Part shown: piece by piece, positions 1 to 7,567 of the stretch
Position numbering within the stretch: position 1 is the first letter of the stretch
How the letters are laid out: every line of letters starts with the position of its first letter
Assembly (NCBI GenBank): GCA_021200535.1
Contig: JAJQGL010000005.1
Location: forward strand, 1-64,000
Direction of reading: 5' to 3'
Length of the DNA stretch: 64,000 bases
From: Clostridiaceae bacterium
GTDB taxonomy: Bacteria; Bacillota; Clostridia; Lachnospirales; Lachnospiraceae
Position numbers and translations under genes: made by a program
The notes under the pieces: generated by a model
What the model saw: the letters and a program-made list of their open reading frames with translations, nothing else
What the model was told of the DNA's origin: nothing
The model's database searches: none

Positions 1-91
1 AGCACCTCCGGGCCTGCTGACGGGAGAGTTGTTTGTGGAAGGATGGCAGGGGGGAGCCCGTAAGGGTGAAGCCGGTCAGTATGCAGAATAA
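1..91. other. Unassigned left edge, possible 3' end of a gene
   Basis: Two plus-strand frames stay open from the window edge, one ending at a TAA at 61-63 and the other at a TAA at 89-91, just before the tRNA. Either could be the tail of a protein that begins outside the window. I recognise neither peptide. The sequence does not resemble the 3' end of 5S or 23S rRNA. No feature can be named. Confidence 0.25.
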
Positions 92-163
92 TCCTCGATA
101 GCTCAATGGTAGAGCACACGGCTGTTAACCGTGGGGTTGTTGGTTCGAGCCCAACTCGGGGAG
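92..163 (+). tRNA. tRNA-Asn (anticodon GTT)
   Basis: A 72-nt cloverleaf can be drawn. The 7-bp acceptor stem TCCTCGA/TCGGGGA has one G-U pair, and the discriminator base is G, as is usual for tRNA-Asn. The D arm contains AGCTCAATGGTAGAG, the anticodon stem is CACGG/CCGTG around the loop CTGTTAA (anticodon GTT), and the T arm contains GGTTCGAGCC. CCA is not encoded. Confidence 0.96.
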
Positions 164-253
164 TTTATTCATAAAGTAAAAATCCGTAGACGAATGTTTA
201 TGGATTTTTTTTTGGATGTAAGTTCGAAATCGCAAAAAAAGGAGAAGTAGGAG

Positions 254-751
254 ATGGCAGAATATGAACATGTAACACAGCCTTTTTTGCCGGTATATAA
301 TGCAGAATCAAAAATTCTGATTTTGGGCAGCTTTCCGTCTGTGAAATCACGGGAGATGGGATTTTACTATGGACATCCCCGCAATCGTTTTTGGAAATTA
401 TTGTCGGCATTATGGGGCGTACAGGAGCCGGCGACGGTTGCAGAGAAAACAGATATGCTGCTAGAGCATGGTGTGGCAATATATGATGTGATTGAGAGCT
501 GTGATATTATAGGATCCAGCGACAGCAGTATTCGGAACGTTATTCCGGCTGATATTGCAGGGATTGTCAGAGAATCTCAAATTGAGCTGGTTGTTGCAAA
601 CGGAAAAACGGCGGCCAGATTATTTGAAAAATACCAGAGAAATGCATATCATGGCAAGTGGGTAACAATGCCGTCTACCAGTCCTGCTAATGCGGCGTTT
701 TCATTGGAACGCCTTTTAGAGACATGGGGCAGGGTATTTCAGGATACATAG
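254..751 (+). CDS. DNA-deoxyinosine (hypoxanthine) glycosylase, UDG superfamily family 6
   Basis: This is a 165-residue base-excision repair enzyme predicted to remove hypoxanthine (deaminated adenine), and possibly other damaged bases, from DNA. The N-terminal motif GSFPSVKSREMGFYYGHPRN followed by RFW, and the C-terminal motif MPSTSPANA, match the two conserved blocks of family 6 hypoxanthine-DNA glycosylases. The Asn in PRNRFW is the expected catalytic residue. A GGAG box lies just upstream of the ATG. The gene stands alone after tRNA-Asn and converges on aroE, sharing a bidirectional terminator. The family assignment is firm. Substrate preference is inferred. Confidence 0.88.
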   Translation: MAEYEHVTQPFLPVYNAESKILILGSFPSVKSREMGFYYGHPRNRFWKLLSALWGVQEPATVAEKTDMLLEHGVAIYDVIESCDIIGSSDSSIRNVIPADIAGIVRESQIELVVANGKTAARLFEKYQRNAYHGKWVTMPSTSPANAAFSLERLLETWGRVFQDT

Positions 752-762
752 ATCATTTAAAA

Positions 763-789
763 ATGCGCCCGGAAAAATTCCGGGCGCAT
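763..789. terminator. Bidirectional intrinsic terminator between the glycosylase gene and aroE
   Basis: A perfect 12-bp stem (ATGCGCCCGGAA with TTCCGGGCGCAT) closes a 3-nt loop. It is flanked by A-rich sequence on the left and T-rich sequence on the right, so it can stop transcription from both convergent genes. Confidence 0.85.
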
Positions 790-796
790 CGTGATT

Positions 797-1567
797 TTAT
801 GCATTCTTTTTTTCGTTATAAATGATTTGGAAAATTTCATCAATTTTTTGTTCATCCAGAGTGCTGTCCAAAAAGAATTCAACGGCGTATAGTGCCTGTG
901 CCACCAGCATTTCCAGACCGTTGACACCAGTCATGCCAAGTGCCTTTGCCTGCGCCACCAGCTTCGTCTCTAATGGGTTGTAAATCACATCTGCAACCGC
1001 TTTGCATTTTGGAAATTTTGTCAGGTCAACCGGACTGGCATCACATTTCGGAAACATTCCCACTGGACTTGTATTTGCGATAAATTCGGCGTCAGTATGT
1101 TTTTCAAAACATTCTTCATAAGTAATAGCGGATTTTGTTTTGATAATATCCACAATGACAATCTGCTTTGCTTCCATTTTTTTCAATGCTGCAACGACAG
1201 CCTTTGATGCCCCGCCGTCTCCCAGTACAACACATTTTTTGCCTGCAATGTCAATGTTGTGTTTTTTCAGCATGTAATAGAAACCGGGCAAATCTGTATT
1301 ATAGCCGTATAATTTACCGTCTCTGTTGACGATCGTGTTCACGGCACCGATTGCTTTTGCATTTTCGTCCATTTCATCCAGATAAGGGATAACCTCCTGT
1401 TTATAAGGGATTGTGACATTAATTGCTTTAAATGCACGCTTCTCCATAAAAGGTTTAAATTCTTCGCGTGTCAATGGGCAGATATCGTAGGTGTAATCCG
1501 CCAGCATTTCATGAATGTCTTTTGAATAGCTGTGTCCTAATTTTTCTCCAATCAAACCGTAATCCAT
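797..1567 (-). CDS. aroE: Shikimate dehydrogenase
   Basis: This 256-residue enzyme reduces 3-dehydroshikimate to shikimate with NADPH, the fourth step towards aromatic amino acids. The substrate domain carries HSYSKDIH (shikimate binding), NVTIPYK with the catalytic Lys, GAVNT and GYNTD with the catalytic Asp. The cofactor domain has a glycine-rich GDGGASKA loop and NTSPVGM, and the C-terminus has GVNGLEMLVAQA. Length is slightly short for the family (about 270-290). An AGAGGAG box precedes the ATG on the minus strand. It is divergent from spoIIIAA and is probably monocistronic, because no other aromatic-pathway gene is nearby. Confidence 0.95.
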   Translation of the reverse strand: MDYGLIGEKLGHSYSKDIHEMLADYTYDICPLTREEFKPFMEKRAFKAINVTIPYKQEVIPYLDEMDENAKAIGAVNTIVNRDGKLYGYNTDLPGFYYMLKKHNIDIAGKKCVVLGDGGASKAVVAALKKMEAKQIVIVDIIKTKSAITYEECFEKHTDAEFIANTSPVGMFPKCDASPVDLTKFPKCKAVADVIYNPLETKLVAQAKALGMTGVNGLEMLVAQALYAVEFFLDSTLDEQKIDEIFQIIYNEKKNA

Positions 1568-1675
1568 ATTTTTATAACTCCTCTCTTTTGCCGGGGAATT
1601 TTTTATGCAGCCCGTTTCTTATGATAGCGCATTTTTGGGGCTAACGCAAGCAGTGCGCTGCCCTAAATTTTGTGT

Positions 1676-1703
1676 GAATAATTCCAATCGTGATTCATAT
1701 ATA
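1676..1703 (+). promoter_or_regulatory. Candidate sigma-E promoter of the spoIIIA operon
   Basis: GAATAAT (1676-1682) and CATATATA (1696-1703) are separated by 13 nt. They resemble the mother-cell sigma-E consensus (roughly ATA in the -35 and CATACAAT-like in the -10). The spoIIIA operon is a known sigma-E target in Bacillus and Clostridia. The resulting leader would be very short, because the ribosome-binding site begins at about 1712. Confidence 0.5.
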
Positions 1704-1724
1704 TGGGATAGAGGAGGTGAAAAG

Positions 1725-2726
1725 GTGGACAAAGACAAACAGAAAGTAAAAAAAGAAGAAATATACCGTATTTTGGCGCTTTCGGTACGAAAATTGTTTC
1801 AGTGCAGCGAACTTGATTTTTGTCAGCTGCAGGAAATCCGGCTGCGCATCGGTGAGCCGCTTCTGGTCGTTTGCCATGGCAGAGAGCTTTTTATGTCTTT
1901 GCACGGAGGTTTTACAGAGGACCGCAGTCAGGCATATCTGGTTGAAAAGAAAGATGTCAGGGAAACCATGGAATATATTAGCAACTATTCCATGTATGCC
2001 TTTGAGGAAGAACTGCGTCAGGGATTTATTACTGTCAGGGGCGGTCACCGCGTCGGAGTGGCGGGAAAATTGATTTTAGAGGGCGGACGGATTAAAAATA
2101 TGAGGCATATTTCTTTTCTGAATATACGGCTTGCACATGAGATCATTGGCTGCGCTGATTCGGTGCTCCCCTATTTACTGCAGGGCGGGCGGCTTTTGCA
2201 TACGTTAATTATTTCGCCGCCGCGCTGCGGCAAGACAACACTGCTTCGTGATTTGATCCGTCAGTTATCCAATGGGGACGGTCATTTTAACGGGATGACA
2301 GTAGGGGTGGTAGATGAACGTTCTGAGCTGGGGGCGTGTTATCTTGGGGTGCCGCAGAATGACCTGGGATGCAGAACAGATCTTTTGGACGGATGTCCGA
2401 AGGTTCAGGGAATGATGATGCTGGTGCGCTCCATGGCACCGCAGATTATTGCAGTTGATGAGGTTGGCTCCAGAGAGGATGTAGAGGCCATGGAATATGT
2501 TATGGATTCCGGAATACAGCTTCTGGCAACAGTGCATGGCTCTTCGATTGATGAGGTGAAAAATAAACCGGTACTGGAACGACTGATCCGGGAACGGCGT
2601 TTTAAACGATATGTTGTACTCAAAGAGAACCAGATTGGATGTATTGAAAGTATTTTTGATGAGAGAGGAACCATACTTTTTCCGGGAAATCATTTGGAAA
2701 GACTGACAGGGCTTGAAGCATGCTAA
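1725..2726 (+). CDS. spoIIIAA: Stage III sporulation protein AA, ATPase
   Basis: This 333-residue cytosolic ATPase is related to secretion ATPases (type II/IV family) and drives the SpoIIIA-SpoIIQ channel that links mother cell and forespore after engulfment. Walker A is PPRCGKTT with the Lys near residue 170, and Walker B is IIAVDE. I chose the GTG at 1725 because it has AGGAGG at 1712-1717. An in-frame ATG at 1605 would add 40 residues unlike the family and has no good ribosome-binding site. The gene overlaps spoIIIAB by 7 nt, as expected for translational coupling. Confidence 0.95.
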   Translation: MDKDKQKVKKEEIYRILALSVRKLFQCSELDFCQLQEIRLRIGEPLLVVCHGRELFMSLHGGFTEDRSQAYLVEKKDVRETMEYISNYSMYAFEEELRQGFITVRGGHRVGVAGKLILEGGRIKNMRHISFLNIRLAHEIIGCADSVLPYLLQGGRLLHTLIISPPRCGKTTLLRDLIRQLSNGDGHFNGMTVGVVDERSELGACYLGVPQNDLGCRTDLLDGCPKVQGMMMLVRSMAPQIIAVDEVGSREDVEAMEYVMDSGIQLLATVHGSSIDEVKNKPVLERLIRERRFKRYVVLKENQIGCIESIFDERGTILFPGNHLERLTGLEAC

Positions 2727-3235
2727 AGCTGTTGGGAGCCTGTCTGGTGCTTTTGGGAAGCAGCGGATTGGGATGGTATGCTGCCGGGCGGTACGCCGCC
2801 CGGATTCATATTTTGGAAGAGCTTGAGCAGGCGCTTCAGTTTCTGTATGGGGAGATTGAATATGCCGGCTGTGATATGGCAGAGCTGTTAGGACAGCTTG
2901 CGCTGCGTGGACAACTTTTCTCTGCATTTTTTGCGCAGATGCAATCAAAAATCCTGCTTTATGATGGAAATCCTTTTTCTTACCACTGGAGACAAAATCT
3001 GACTGCAGTGACAGGCTATGAAACGCTGCAGAGGGAAGATCTGGAGCTTCTTTGTGCGATCGGAGACAACCTGGGCAATATGGACAGGCAGACACAGCTT
3101 CACACGATTCAGATATTCAGAAAAAGACTGGGAGAAATTGTAGTACAGGCAAGAAGGGAATATCGGGCAAAAGCAAAGGTCAGTGGAGTGATTGGAGTGA
3201 CGGCAGGTTTGTTTTTGGCAATTATTCTGATCTGA
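2720..3235 (+). CDS. spoIIIAB: Stage III sporulation protein AB
   Basis: This 171-residue membrane protein resembles the type II secretion GspF platform. A hydrophobic segment lies at each end (residues about 3-22, and at the C-terminus in GVIGVTAGLFLAIILI), with a mostly helical cytosolic body between. In the channel it is thought to be the membrane partner of SpoIIIAA. The ATG lies inside the 3' end of spoIIIAA. Confidence 0.92.
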   Translation: MLKLLGACLVLLGSSGLGWYAAGRYAARIHILEELEQALQFLYGEIEYAGCDMAELLGQLALRGQLFSAFFAQMQSKILLYDGNPFSYHWRQNLTAVTGYETLQREDLELLCAIGDNLGNMDRQTQLHTIQIFRKRLGEIVVQARREYRAKAKVSGVIGVTAGLFLAIILI

Positions 3236-3255
3236 CAGAAAGAAAGGGAGAGAAA

Positions 3256-3450
3256 ATGACAATCAATTTGATTTTTAAGATTGCAGCGGTGGGGATACTG
3301 GTATCTGTGCTGGGACAGGTTTTAAAACATTCAGGCAGGGAAGAGCAGGCGTTTTTGGTAAGTCTTGCAGGATTAATCCTGGTGCTTTTGTGGGTGGTTC
3401 CGTATATTCTTGAGCTTTTTGAGACAATTCAATCCCTGTTTTCACTTTGA
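3256..3450 (+). CDS. spoIIIAC: Stage III sporulation protein AC
   Basis: This is a small integral membrane protein of 64 residues with two hydrophobic helices (about residues 3-22 and 33-52) joined by a short polar KHSGREEQA loop, the usual size and shape of SpoIIIAC. The ATG at 3256 follows GGGAG. The stop is 16 nt from the spoIIIAD start. It is a membrane component of the feeding channel, and its exact role is not known. Confidence 0.92.
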   Translation: MTINLIFKIAAVGILVSVLGQVLKHSGREEQAFLVSLAGLILVLLWVVPYILELFETIQSLFSL

Positions 3451-3466
3451 CAGAAAGGAGAGCAGC

Positions 3467-3841
3467 ATGCTGAAAGCAGCAATCATTGGTGTTATGGCAG
3501 TTTTTTTGGCGCTGCCATTAAAGAGAGACAAGGCAGAGTTTAGCATGCTTGTGATTCTGGCGGCATGCCTTGTCATTCTGTTTCTTGCGGTTGGAAAGCT
3601 GGAGGATATTCTGGGGATTGTGCAGCAGGTAGAGGGATATCTCGGCGAAGGCGCCTCTTACGTAGAAATTCTTTTAAAAATGGTAGGGATTACTTATGTT
3701 GCAGAGTTTGGAGCAAATTTGTGCCATGATGCAGGCTGCGGAGCAGTTGCAAACCAGATTGAATTTTATGGGAAATTGATGATTTTGGCAGTCAGCATGC
3801 CGATTGTTCTGACACTGATTGAGACGATAGCAGCGATCTGA
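3467..3841 (+). CDS. spoIIIAD: Stage III sporulation protein AD
   Basis: This is a 124-residue integral membrane protein with about four hydrophobic segments, including AAIIGVMAVFLALPL at the N-terminus and LMILAVSMPIVLTLIE at the C-terminus. Length and order match the SpoIIIAD family. The ATG at 3467 follows AAAGGAG. It is a membrane component of the channel, downstream of spoIIIAC in the same operon. Confidence 0.92.
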   Translation: MLKAAIIGVMAVFLALPLKRDKAEFSMLVILAACLVILFLAVGKLEDILGIVQQVEGYLGEGASYVEILLKMVGITYVAEFGANLCHDAGCGAVANQIEFYGKLMILAVSMPIVLTLIETIAAI

Positions 3842-3895
3842 TGCAGAATCCGGCTTCTTTATTTTTGATCAGGCGCAAAGCAGAAAGGAGAAAAC

Positions 3896-4951
3896 GTGGG
3901 GGAGACAGAAGAGCTGTTGGATGAGATATCTTATGATGAGATTCAGACGGCGGTAGATAATATGTTAGGAGAGCAGAGCTTTTCTTTTGGGGAATATGTC
4001 AGCAAGTTGATGTCTGGACAAATGCCGGTTTCGGCAGAGGGTCTTTTTCAGACAGCTATCAATGGATTTTTGTCAAATGTGCAGCAGGAAAAAAACTTAT
4101 ATGTGTATCTGATTCTGATCGCGTTAGTGGGAGCGCTGCTCAGTAATTTTTCCACTCTTCTGCAGGGGAAGCAGATGGCAGATACTGCATTTTATATGGT
4201 TTACCTCTTATTTTTTTCCGTGCTGCTGACTGCGTTTACCCAGGTGTCGCAGATTGCAGAGGACACACTGGGGCAGCTTCTTGATTTCATGAAAATACTG
4301 ACGCCGTCATATTTTATGACCATGGCGTTTTCGCAGGGAGCTGCAGTTTCAGGGATTTATTATCAGTTTACGCTTGTCATGATTACGCTGGTGGATTATG
4401 TTCTGGTAAAATTTGCGATACCGGCGATTCACGTTTTTTTTCTGCTGCGGGTTGCCAATCAGCTTTCCGGAAGGGATATGTTTAGCAAGATGGCAGAGCT
4501 GATTCGGGATGTAGTGAAATTTGTGATGAAAACTCTTTTTGGCGTCATGATGGGAATCAATGTGATTCAAGGGTTGGTACTGCCTGTGGCATCTAAAATG
4601 GAAAGTACGGCAGTAGTAAAAATGGCAAGCGCAATTCCGGGCGTTGGCAATACCATCAGCACAGTGACGAGCACTGTACTCTGTGCCGGCACACTAGTAA
4701 AAAATGCGGTGGGTGTTGTGGGGGTACTTGTCGTTTTGTTTTATTGCGGGATGCCGCTGCTTCATCTGGTGGTGAGCCGTTTTTTGTTTCAATTAATCAA
4801 CGCAGTGATTCAGCCGGTTTCGGATAAGCGGATTGTAGCCTGTATTGCAGGGGCGGCAGAATCTCTGCAGCTGCTAACTTATGCCCTGTTTGTCGGGTGC
4901 ATGATGTTTGTGCTGTCGATTGCCCTGATGAGCGCCATGACAGGAAGCTGA
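3896..4951 (+). CDS. spoIIIAE: Stage III sporulation protein AE, polytopic membrane protein
   Basis: This 351-residue protein has about 60 polar N-terminal residues followed by seven or so hydrophobic segments (first at about 68-90), including AIPGVGNTISTVTSTVLCAG near residues 240-260. It is thought to form the polytopic core of the channel. The start is GTG at 3896 after AAAGGAG. An in-frame TGA at 3866 rules out a start further upstream. The B. subtilis protein is about 399 residues with an N-terminal signal sequence. This version begins directly with a charged segment, so the signal is absent. Confidence 0.93.
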   Translation: MGETEELLDEISYDEIQTAVDNMLGEQSFSFGEYVSKLMSGQMPVSAEGLFQTAINGFLSNVQQEKNLYVYLILIALVGALLSNFSTLLQGKQMADTAFYMVYLLFFSVLLTAFTQVSQIAEDTLGQLLDFMKILTPSYFMTMAFSQGAAVSGIYYQFTLVMITLVDYVLVKFAIPAIHVFFLLRVANQLSGRDMFSKMAELIRDVVKFVMKTLFGVMMGINVIQGLVLPVASKMESTAVVKMASAIPGVGNTISTVTSTVLCAGTLVKNAVGVVGVLVVLFYCGMPLLHLVVSRFLFQLINAVIQPVSDKRIVACIAGAAESLQLLTYALFVGCMMFVLSIALMSAMTGS

Positions 4952-4977
4952 TATACAGCAGGGAAAGGGAGGAAGAT

Positions 4978-5544
4978 TTGAAAGAGCTGATACAAAACAT
5001 ATTGATTTATCTGATACTGGTGTCGCTGCTTCGCGGATTAATTACAAACCCAAAGTATCAGCAATATTTTCAGTTTTTTAGCGGATTGATTTTAATGCTT
5101 CTTTTGCTGTCTCCGGTTATTTCGCTGATGGAGGGGGAGGAAGGCTGGTTTGCGCTGCTGCAGGAAAATGTGCTGCAGATGGATTTGGATGAGGTGAAGG
5201 GGGAAATGGCAGTTGCAGAGGGGAAATTTACGGACGTTCTGGAAAAGGAATATCAGGAGGTAGTTGAAGAACAGGTGGAGGCGCTGGCCAGGGAGCAGGG
5301 AATGGTTCTGGAGGACACGGTGGTGGAATTAGAAAAGGAGGAAGAAGAGTATCGGATTGCATCCATTTCCGGGAGAGTTTCTGAAGCAGAAACCGATTTA
5401 TCCGATCGTGCAGTTGAGACAATCCAGATCGGGGAGGACCAAAAGCTTTCGGAAGAGGATGATTCCAAAAAAGCAAAGAAGCTGCAAAAGAAGCTGTGCA
5501 GTCAGTTTCTGGTCGGAGAGGAGCAGGTGCATTTATGGAAATAA
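4978..5544 (+). CDS. spoIIIAF: Stage III sporulation protein AF
   Basis: This is a 188-residue protein with two N-terminal membrane helices (about 5-20 and 33-51) and an acidic C-terminal domain predicted to face the intermembrane space, related to ring-building domains. TTG at 4978 is the best start, after GGGAGG and immediately before KELIQNILIYL, the typical family N-terminus. An earlier in-frame ATG would add 27 residues that overlap spoIIIAE. The 3' end overlaps spoIIIAG by 10 nt. Confidence 0.9.
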   Translation: MKELIQNILIYLILVSLLRGLITNPKYQQYFQFFSGLILMLLLLSPVISLMEGEEGWFALLQENVLQMDLDEVKGEMAVAEGKFTDVLEKEYQEVVEEQVEALAREQGMVLEDTVVELEKEEEEYRIASISGRVSEAETDLSDRAVETIQIGEDQKLSEEDDSKKAKKLQKKLCSQFLVGEEQVHLWK

Positions 5545-6119
5545 AAAAGAATACCATTCGGGATATTCTGCAGAAGGTTGGATTGCCCAAGCTGGTGCTT
5601 TTAGTTTTGACGGGGATTATATTGCTGGTTTTGTCATTTCCATCCGGTGAATCAGACAGTGATACGGTATCTGAGACGGAAGAAACTACAGAACAGAACG
5701 AAGCAGAGGCGCTGGAAGCAATGGAGGCTTATGCCAGACAGCAGGAAGAGGACACAAAAAATATTTTATCGAAAGTAGAGGGGATTGGGGAGGTAGAGGT
5801 TATGGTGACGCTGGCGGCATCGGAGGAAAAGATAGCACTTCAGGATGATGATGTATCGGATGATACTGTGACAGAAGAGGATCAGCAGGGCGGAACCAGG
5901 GAACAAAGCAGCTATAGCTCGAAAAAAGAAAGTGTCCTTGTAGAGGAGGATGGCACAGAAAACCCTTATGTGATACAGGTCAATGCGCCATCTGTGGAAG
6001 GCGTGGTGGTTGTGGCAGAGGGTGCAGATTCCGGGCAGATAAAAAAGGAAATAATCGAGGCAATCCAAGCATTATTTCCGATTGAAGCTCATAAGATTAA
6101 AGTGATGAAGATGAAATAA
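5535..6119 (+). CDS. spoIIIAG: Stage III sporulation protein AG
   Basis: This 194-residue single-pass protein has a short cytosolic tail, a membrane helix at about 18-37, an acidic linker, then a ring-building domain beginning near ILSKVEGIGEVEVMVTL and ending in EIIEAIQALFPIEAHKIKVM. In B. subtilis SpoIIIAG forms a large ring in the intermembrane space. The acidic DDDVSDDTVTEEDQQ insert sits inside the domain. The start codon lies inside spoIIIAF. Confidence 0.92.
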   Translation: MEIKKNTIRDILQKVGLPKLVLLVLTGIILLVLSFPSGESDSDTVSETEETTEQNEAEALEAMEAYARQQEEDTKNILSKVEGIGEVEVMVTLAASEEKIALQDDDVSDDTVTEEDQQGGTREQSSYSSKKESVLVEEDGTENPYVIQVNAPSVEGVVVVAEGADSGQIKKEIIEAIQALFPIEAHKIKVMKMK

Positions 6120-6160
6120 GGCTGTGAAACGCTCAGCAGAAACAGGGACAGGAGGGCAAC

Positions 6161-6877
6161 GTGAAAAAGGTAGTTAGAAAAAATCAGATTATTATTACGG
6201 CGCTGGCAATTATGATTGTGGTGGCAGGTTATTTGAATTTTACTGGTCAGGAAATCAGCACCAGCGGCCTGGTTAATTCTCAGAGTAAGGAAACCTCTGC
6301 CGGGGTGGAAGACACGGAGGACGAAGGAGAGGATGAACAGGATGGAGAGGATAGTGTCGAAACGTCTGCTGAGGAAGCTGATTCGGAGGAAGATGGAGCA
6401 ACAGATATATCAGCGGAGGATGATGGCGAAGATGGCTATACGGTGAATGAGGACGGAGAGATTGTTGCGTCTGAGGAAAATCCGGGAGAGGCTGTTATGG
6501 TGTCCAATACCCTGAGCAGTGATTATTTTTCTTCCGCCAAATTGTCCAGGGAGCAGAGCCGTGCCAAAAATAAAGAAACACTGATGGAAATTATTAACAA
6601 TGAGGATTTGAGCTCGAAGGATAAAAAATCGGCTGTCAATGAAGTTGCTACAATCACAAAATGGGCAGAACAGGAAAACGCCGCAGAGCTGATGCTGGAA
6701 GCCAAGGGATTTTCCGAGGCGGTCGTCAGTATAAGCAGTGACAGCGCAGATGTGGTTGTGAACGCAGAAGAGCTTTCGGAGCAGCAGATGGCGCAGATTG
6801 AGGATATTGTCAGAAGAAAAACGGATGTGGCAGCAGAAAATATTGTTATCACCCCGGTAACGGTAGAAGAGGAGTAA
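6161..6877 (+). CDS. spoIIIAH: Stage III sporulation protein AH
   Basis: This is a 238-residue single-pass protein whose extracellular YscJ/FliF-like domain binds SpoIIQ on the forespore side. The N-terminus KKVVRKNQIIITALAIMIVV (membrane helix at about 9-25) is typical. Residues about 45-105 form a strongly acidic linker rich in Asp and Glu. The folded domain (about 115-235) includes ATITKWAEQENAAELMLEAK and ends in DIVRRKTDVAAENIVI. The start is GTG at 6161 after GGAGG. It is the last gene of the operon. Confidence 0.93.
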   Translation: MKKVVRKNQIIITALAIMIVVAGYLNFTGQEISTSGLVNSQSKETSAGVEDTEDEGEDEQDGEDSVETSAEEADSEEDGATDISAEDDGEDGYTVNEDGEIVASEENPGEAVMVSNTLSSDYFSSAKLSREQSRAKNKETLMEIINNEDLSSKDKKSAVNEVATITKWAEQENAAELMLEAKGFSEAVVSISSDSADVVVNAEELSEQQMAQIEDIVRRKTDVAAENIVITPVTVEEE

Positions 6878-6912
6878 ACGGAAAGAACAGCTTTTGTGTG
6901 AAAAGCTGCATT

Positions 6913-6990
6913 TGCCGTTTGTGATCGCTGTTTGTGACTGCCGTATGTATTTGCCGTTTGTGATTATCGTTTGCATGGTTGTTTGCAAAC
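6913..6990 (+). repeat. Six degenerate 13-bp tandem repeats
   Basis: Consecutive 13-bp units begin TGCCGTTTGTGAT, CGCTGTTTGTGAC, TGCCGTATGTATT, TGCCGTTTGTGAT, TATCGTTTGCATG and GTTGTTTGCAAAC. They fill the space between spoIIIAH and the asp23 promoter. No long reading frame is evident. Confidence 0.75.
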
Positions 6991-6996
6991 CGATTG

Positions 6997-7025
6997 TTGC
7001 ATTTATGCTGTGTTTTGATTATAAT
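6997..7025 (+). promoter_or_regulatory. Candidate sigma-A promoter of the asp23-nusB-xse operon
   Basis: TTGCAT (6997-7002) lies 17 nt upstream of a perfect TATAAT (7020-7025). The -35 is weak. The site is 45 nt upstream of the asp23 start. Confidence 0.55.
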
Positions 7026-7070
7026 CAGTATAGAAAATAGTGTCTTGACGTGAATGAAGGAGGTTCGATT

Positions 7071-7448
7071 GTGGGCAAAACACAGGAAACACAGGAGAAT
7101 ACGACAGAAAATATAAATATGGGCGAGGTTAAGATTGCTGCGGATGTGGTTGCAGCGATTGCAGGTCTAGCGGCAAACGAGGTTGAGGGCGTTCATTCAA
7201 TGGTGGGTAACCTTACAAATGAGCTGATCGGCAGGCTGGGTGTAAAAATGACGCCAAAGGGAGTCAGGGTATTTATGGAGGACAGCGTTGTACGGGTAGA
7301 TATTGTATTTAACATGAAATATGGGTACAGCATTCCAGAGGTTTCCAGACAGATTCAGGATAAAGTCAGCCAGCAGATAGAGACGATGACAGGCCTGGTT
7401 GTACCGGAAGTAAATGTCCGGGTTGCGGGGGTTTATCTGGCGGATTAA
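7071..7448 (+). CDS. Asp23/Gls24 family envelope stress response protein
   Basis: This is a 125-residue DUF322 family protein. After a polar N-terminal tail it has the family core: GEVKIAADVVAAIAGLAANE, GVHSMVGN and VRVDIVFNMKYGYSIPEV, ending in VNVRVAGVYLAD. Relatives occur next to nusB in many Firmicutes (B. subtilis YqhY, linked to fatty-acid synthesis control). GTG at 7071 follows AAGGAGG with 7-nt spacing. The final 10 codons and stop are the first copy of a 45-bp tandem triplication. Confidence 0.9.
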   Translation: MGKTQETQENTTENINMGEVKIAADVVAAIAGLAANEVEGVHSMVGNLTNELIGRLGVKMTPKGVRVFMEDSVVRVDIVFNMKYGYSIPEVSRQIQDKVSQQIETMTGLVVPEVNVRVAGVYLAD

Positions 7449-7546
7449 GAAAAAGGAAACGTCCGTGCTGCCGGAATTTATCTGGCGGATTAAGAAAAAG
7501 GAAATGTCCGTGCTGCCGGAATTTATCCGGCGGATTAAGAAAAAGA
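7412..7546 (+). repeat. 45-bp tandem triplication of the asp23 3' end, including its stop codon
   Basis: Three head-to-tail units lie at 7412-7456, 7457-7501 and 7502-7546, differing at only a few bases. Each contains TTTATCTGGCGGATTAAG (the third has one T to C change). The first unit is the real end of asp23. The other two repeat that end with the TAA, filling the gap to nusB. In another frame they encode three 15-residue copies with no stop, which I judge to be non-coding. Confidence 0.92.
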
Positions 7547-7567
7547 GAAAGAACAGGTACATTGAAA

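Noticed and set aside
1-91. rRNA 3' end before tRNA-Asn
   Set aside because: The sequence does not match the 3' ends of 5S or 23S rRNA.
2265-3095. Minus-strand frame of 276 codons across spoIIIAA-spoIIIAB
   Set aside because: It is antisense to two conserved sporulation genes, with no ribosome-binding site and no family resemblance.
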